Source: Deltaproteobacteria bacterium
Lineage (GTDB): Bacteria; Desulfobacterota; Dissulfuribacteria; Dissulfuribacterales; QOAL01
DNA length: 7,437 bases
Direction: 5' to 3'
Assembly: GCA_026988585.1 (NCBI GenBank)
Contig: JALSKY010000272.1
Coordinates: 1 to 7,437, forward strand
Shown one piece after another: positions 4,845 through 7,437 of this stretch. The notes below the pieces were generated by a model. It was given only the letters and a program-made list of their open reading frames with translations. It was not told the origin of the DNA and made no database searches. Positions within the stretch are counted from its first letter, which is position 1. Every line of letters begins with the position of its first letter. The translations under genes were made by a program, and so were the position numbers.

Positions 4845-7437
4845 TTACTTCACCTGGATCAAGCTCATGAGCATCTCGTCCGCTGCCTTTATCAGCTTGG
4901 CTGCAGCAGTATATGCGTGCTGAAACCTGATCAGGTCTGACATCTCCTGATCCAGGGAGACACCAGAGATATCATCCCGTTTTCTCTGGAGCTGGTTTAC
5001 CTCTGAATTCATAAACTCGAAGTTCATCTGCCAACCCCTGGCCTGGATTCCTACATCCCCTATGAGCCCCTGATATGCCTCCCGAAGGGTGGCATCATCC
5101 AGGGCGGCAATCCGCTTTCTGTGAAGCTCCCTTATGGCCAGGGCATTTTTGTTGTTGGCAGGATTCAGACTGCCACCTTCCGGTGTTGCGATTTGCAGGT
5201 AGTCAGAGAGATTGGTGGTATCGTTTACAATGGCAAAGGAGCTGGTATCTCCTACTGCTGTTATGTAGAGCCTGTTCTCCTGGATGGTGGCAGACAGGCC
5301 GGTTAAGTTGTCTATGGCCTGCCGCAGGTCTTCCAGGTCGCTTCCGGCAGCAAGGGAAAGATTGTGATCCGTAAGGGTGCCATCCTGGTTGTATATCCTG
5401 ATCCTGATATCTCCTGCTGAGAAGCCGGTATCATAGCTGCTCATGTTGTCAAATATCCTTTCAACTTGCAGCGTGCCGGAGATTTCATCCGTGGGTGTGC
5501 CAGGGTTTGATGCGCCGAGAAAGTCCCAGATATTGGTTGCCCCATCTGTTATTCCGGTGATGGAATAGCCGCTCTCAACAGTTATTAGCAGTTTGCCCTC
5601 CTCTATCGAGGCGTTTTCGATTCCCGTCAGACCGGAGATATGATCCAGCAGGTCCTGTAAGGAGCTGTCCCTGCTTACAGTCAAGTTGTGGGTAACTGTG
5701 CCACCGGGGCCCTGGATGGTGATGGTTGCAGTGCCATCGGCAATGGCCAGGTCAAAGGGTCTGCCTGGATCCATTACTGGCGCAGAAAGGGCATCTTCCA
5801 CCCCCGGGCTTTCCACCTGGGCTGCAGCAATGAGCCTGTTGTCCAGGAGGATATCCTGATTGATCCCTATGGTGGCAGCATTGGTGCCTGTAAAGAAGCT
5901 GTTTAACCCAAGGGCCATCAGGGCGTTTGAACTGTCTGCTCCAAAGGCAAAGCCTGTTACTTCCTGCCCGTTTACAGTTCCTCCATCCAGCCCGATAATT
6001 AGTGTCCCATCAACGATGTTTGCTCTCAGGCCATCCTGTCCGTCTATGGTATTGGCAATATCTTGCAGAGTAGTATTTGAGTTTACGGAGAGTGTGAAGG
6101 GTTCATTGATACCTGGAGTAGTGCTGTCTCTGTCTATCACCTGTCCATCTGCGCCATAGAGCCAGATCTCAAAGGTGCCGGCCTGGACCTCGGATGAAAA
6201 CTCCAGGCCCGATGCCCTGGAACTTATGGGTTCTCCTGCATTTACCACCCGGTTTGCAGCAGCAGTTTCAGTCATGGGAATCAGGCCAACCCCCTGGGAG
6301 TGCTGGCTGTTTACCATCTTTATCAGCTCGGTGCCTATGGTGTTCAGGGTCTCCAGGTAGTTCAGGGGATAGGAGCCGTTGAATTTGCCCAGGTCCAGTC
6401 CCAGGATGTCCCCGGATATGGAATCTATCTGAAAAGAGATGGGAAACGAACCGGGATTCTGATCCTCCAGCTTTATTCTGCCGTCTTCTGTAATGGTGGC
6501 ATCAACCGTGCTGCCCTGTGCTGCAAATGCAGCCTCTATGGAGGTCAGCAGCCCATCCACTGTGGTTGAAAGGCTGCCTGAATAGGTGCCGGTAACAGCG
6601 GATCCGTCAGCAGCTGTGCCTGAAAAATTTATGGTGAAGGTATTGGTGTTGTCTGCCGGATTGTCGCTCACTCCATCTATATCACCCCACCGGGTAGCGC
6701 TGGAAATGGCCTGGCCTCCAGTGGTGTTCACTGCAGACCCCACAAGCTCTGTTGGATCATTTGGGGATATGAGCCTCTTTATCTCAATCCATCCACCAAG
6801 CTCGCCATGTTTCAGGTCTTCATCCTTCATCAGGTTTGTCTGCCCATTTGGTCCATGCCAGTATATCTTCTCGCTTGCATATTCAAGATGCCAGGCCTGG
6901 TCATCCTCAACCAGAGGGCTGCCCTGTCCCACCATGATGGTATAGGAGCCCCGCTCAGTCTCAAAGTAGTGGATATCCACCAGTTTTGAGAGCTCCCGTA
7001 CCAGTTGATCCCGTTGATCTCTCATATCCGATGCCACGTGACCACTGGCCTCTGTGGAGACGATTTGCACGTTGAGTTCGGCAATCTGGTCTGTAATGCG
7101 GTTTATATCATCTATGCTGGAAGATATATTTATATCCACATCCTTGGAGAGTTGAACCAGGGAGTTGTATTTGTCCCTGATGGCATCTACCAGTTGGGTG
7201 GCCCTCTGGATCAGGGTGGAGCGTTCCGCCATACCTTCGGCATTGTTTGCCAGGTCATCCCATGCGTTCCAGAATTCATCCATAACCCCGTTCAGACCAT
7301 TTTCATCCACCTCGTTCAGGATCCCTTCGATGAGATCCATTCCTGATATCCGGCTGTCAAGGCCAGACCGCACTGAAACCTTGTCGAAAAGGGTTCTTGT
7401 GATGAATTGGTCATAGGACCTTATGATCTCCCTGGCC
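4845..7437 (-). CDS. flgK: Flagellar hook-associated protein 1 (FlgK), 5' end outside the window
   Basis: FlgK forms the first hook-filament junction ring. The frame is open to the window edge and gives 863 visible residues. The GTG at 7373 is an internal valine, not the start: the upstream codons (IIRSYDQFITRTLFDKVS) continue the FlgK N-terminus. Numbering from that valine, residues 1-135 are the conserved helical region (GLNGVMDEFWNAWDDLANNAEGMAERSTLIQRA, then RDQRDQLVRELSKLVDI at 118-134). Residues 136-200 follow the family (MVGQGSPLVEDD). Residues 345-372 carry the typical TIGTELIKMVNSQHSQG. The C-terminus (740-842) has ALAIREL, FEFMNSEVNQLQRKRDDISGVSLDQEMSDLIRFQHAY and the final AADEMLMSLIQVK. 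Total length would exceed 900, against roughly 450-650 for many FlgK proteins; the excess is four beta-rich inserts. flgL follows after 38 bp. Confidence 0.95.
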   Translation of the reverse strand, partial: AREIIRSYDQFITRTLFDKVSVRSGLDSRISGMDLIEGILNEVDENGLNGVMDEFWNAWDDLANNAEGMAERSTLIQRATQLVDAIRDKYNSLVQLSKDVDINISSSIDDINRITDQIAELNVQIVSTEASGHVASDMRDQRDQLVRELSKLVDIHYFETERGSYTIMVGQGSPLVEDDQAWHLEYASEKIYWHGPNGQTNLMKDEDLKHGELGGWIEIKRLISPNDPTELVGSAVNTTGGQAISSATRWGDIDGVSDNPADNTNTFTINFSGTAADGSAVTGTYSGSLSTTVDGLLTSIEAAFAAQGSTVDATITEDGRIKLEDQNPGSFPISFQIDSISGDILGLDLGKFNGSYPLNYLETLNTIGTELIKMVNSQHSQGVGLIPMTETAAANRVVNAGEPISSRASGLEFSSEVQAGTFEIWLYGADGQVIDRDSTTPGINEPFTLSVNSNTTLQDIANTIDGQDGLRANIVDGTLIIGLDGGTVNGQEVTGFAFGADSSNALMALGLNSFFTGTNAATIGINQDILLDNRLIAAAQVESPGVEDALSAPVMDPGRPFDLAIADGTATITIQGPGGTVTHNLTVSRDSSLQDLLDHISGLTGIENASIEEGKLLITVESGYSITGITDGATNIWDFLGASNPGTPTDEISGTLQVERIFDNMSSYDTGFSAGDIRIRIYNQDGTLTDHNLSLAAGSDLEDLRQAIDNLTGLSATIQENRLYITAVGDTSSFAIVNDTTNLSDYLQIATPEGGSLNPANNKNALAIRELHRKRIAALDDATLREAYQGLIGDVGIQARGWQMNFEFMNSEVNQLQRKRDDISGVSLDQEMSDLIRFQHAYTAAAKLIKAADEMLMSLIQVK
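5184..6647 (-). repeat. Four diverged flagellin-IN-like repeats within FlgK
   Basis: At protein level the insert repeats a pattern: a beta strand (FxIxxxGxDG or similar), a polar strand, a short helix of type S-LxDLxxxI, then A-I-x-(E/D)-G-x-L-x-I, and often a closing helix of type (L/I)xxxLG. Approximate copies are 6647-6390 (NTFTINFSG...DATITEDGRIKLED), 6185-5904 (GTFEIWLYGADG...ANIVDGTLIIGLD), 5759-5499 (ATITIQGPGG...ASIEEGKLLITVE) and 5423-5184 (DIRIRIYNQDG...ATIQENRLYITAV). They resemble the flagellin hook IN motif found in surface-exposed domains of hook-associated proteins. The first copy lies before, and the other three after, the conserved LNTIGTELIKMVNSQHSQG helix. DNA-level identity is low, so these are old duplications. 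Confidence 0.65.

Noticed and set aside
1..7437. Insertion sequences, CRISPR arrays, tRNA or rRNA genes.
   Set aside because: No terminal inverted repeats with a transposase frame, no regularly spaced repeats and no cloverleaf-like sequence were seen; nearly all the window is accounted for by ordinary genes.

Overview
The window reads as chromosome from an anaerobic, motile, Gram-negative bacterium, most likely a deltaproteobacterium in the broad sense (Desulfobacterota: sulfate reducer or syntroph). The signs are a formate-dehydrogenase-type cytochrome b, a molybdenum-cofactor maturation gene, selenocysteine use, and a flgK-flgL-csrA-fliW flagellar cluster whose FlgK is unusually long. This placement is inferred from gene content; no database search was possible.

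Left part, plus strand (1-2031). The 3' end of a formate-dehydrogenase-like cytochrome b subunit is closed by a strong intrinsic terminator. It is followed by mobB (MGD cofactor biosynthesis) and, 8 bp later, a DUF389 membrane protein of unknown function. The last two probably form an operon.

Middle part, minus strand (2030-2996). A gene with its own sigma-70-like promoter, a strong ribosome binding site and an intrinsic terminator encodes a predicted secreted protein. Read conventionally, it stops at a TGA after 176 codons. Past that TGA the same frame stays open for 78 more codons to a TAG and encodes a plausible beta-rich domain. The TGA is followed directly by a hairpin with the geometry of a bacterial SECIS element and a four-base apical loop AGGU. 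I therefore annotate one 255-residue selenoprotein with Sec at residue 177 in a Sec-Gly-Cys motif. Sec177 and Cys179 are the only selenol/thiol residues of the mature protein. This is the most interesting item in the window, and automatic annotation would truncate it.

Right part, minus strand (3082-7437). flgK (5' end outside the window), flgL, csrA and fliW lie in one direction with gaps of 38, 64 and 56 bp. FlgK and FlgL are the hook-filament junction proteins. CsrA is an RNA-binding translational regulator and FliW is its protein antagonist, so structural genes and their post-transcriptional control circuit sit together. FlgK carries four diverged copies of a beta-rich insert. The flgL ribosome binding site lies in a small hairpin with an ANGGA motif, so it may be a CsrA target.

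Connections: formate dehydrogenases need an MGD cofactor and are often selenoproteins, so the cytochrome b, mobB and the new selenoprotein fit one molybdenum- and selenium-using physiology. A direct functional link between them is inference only.
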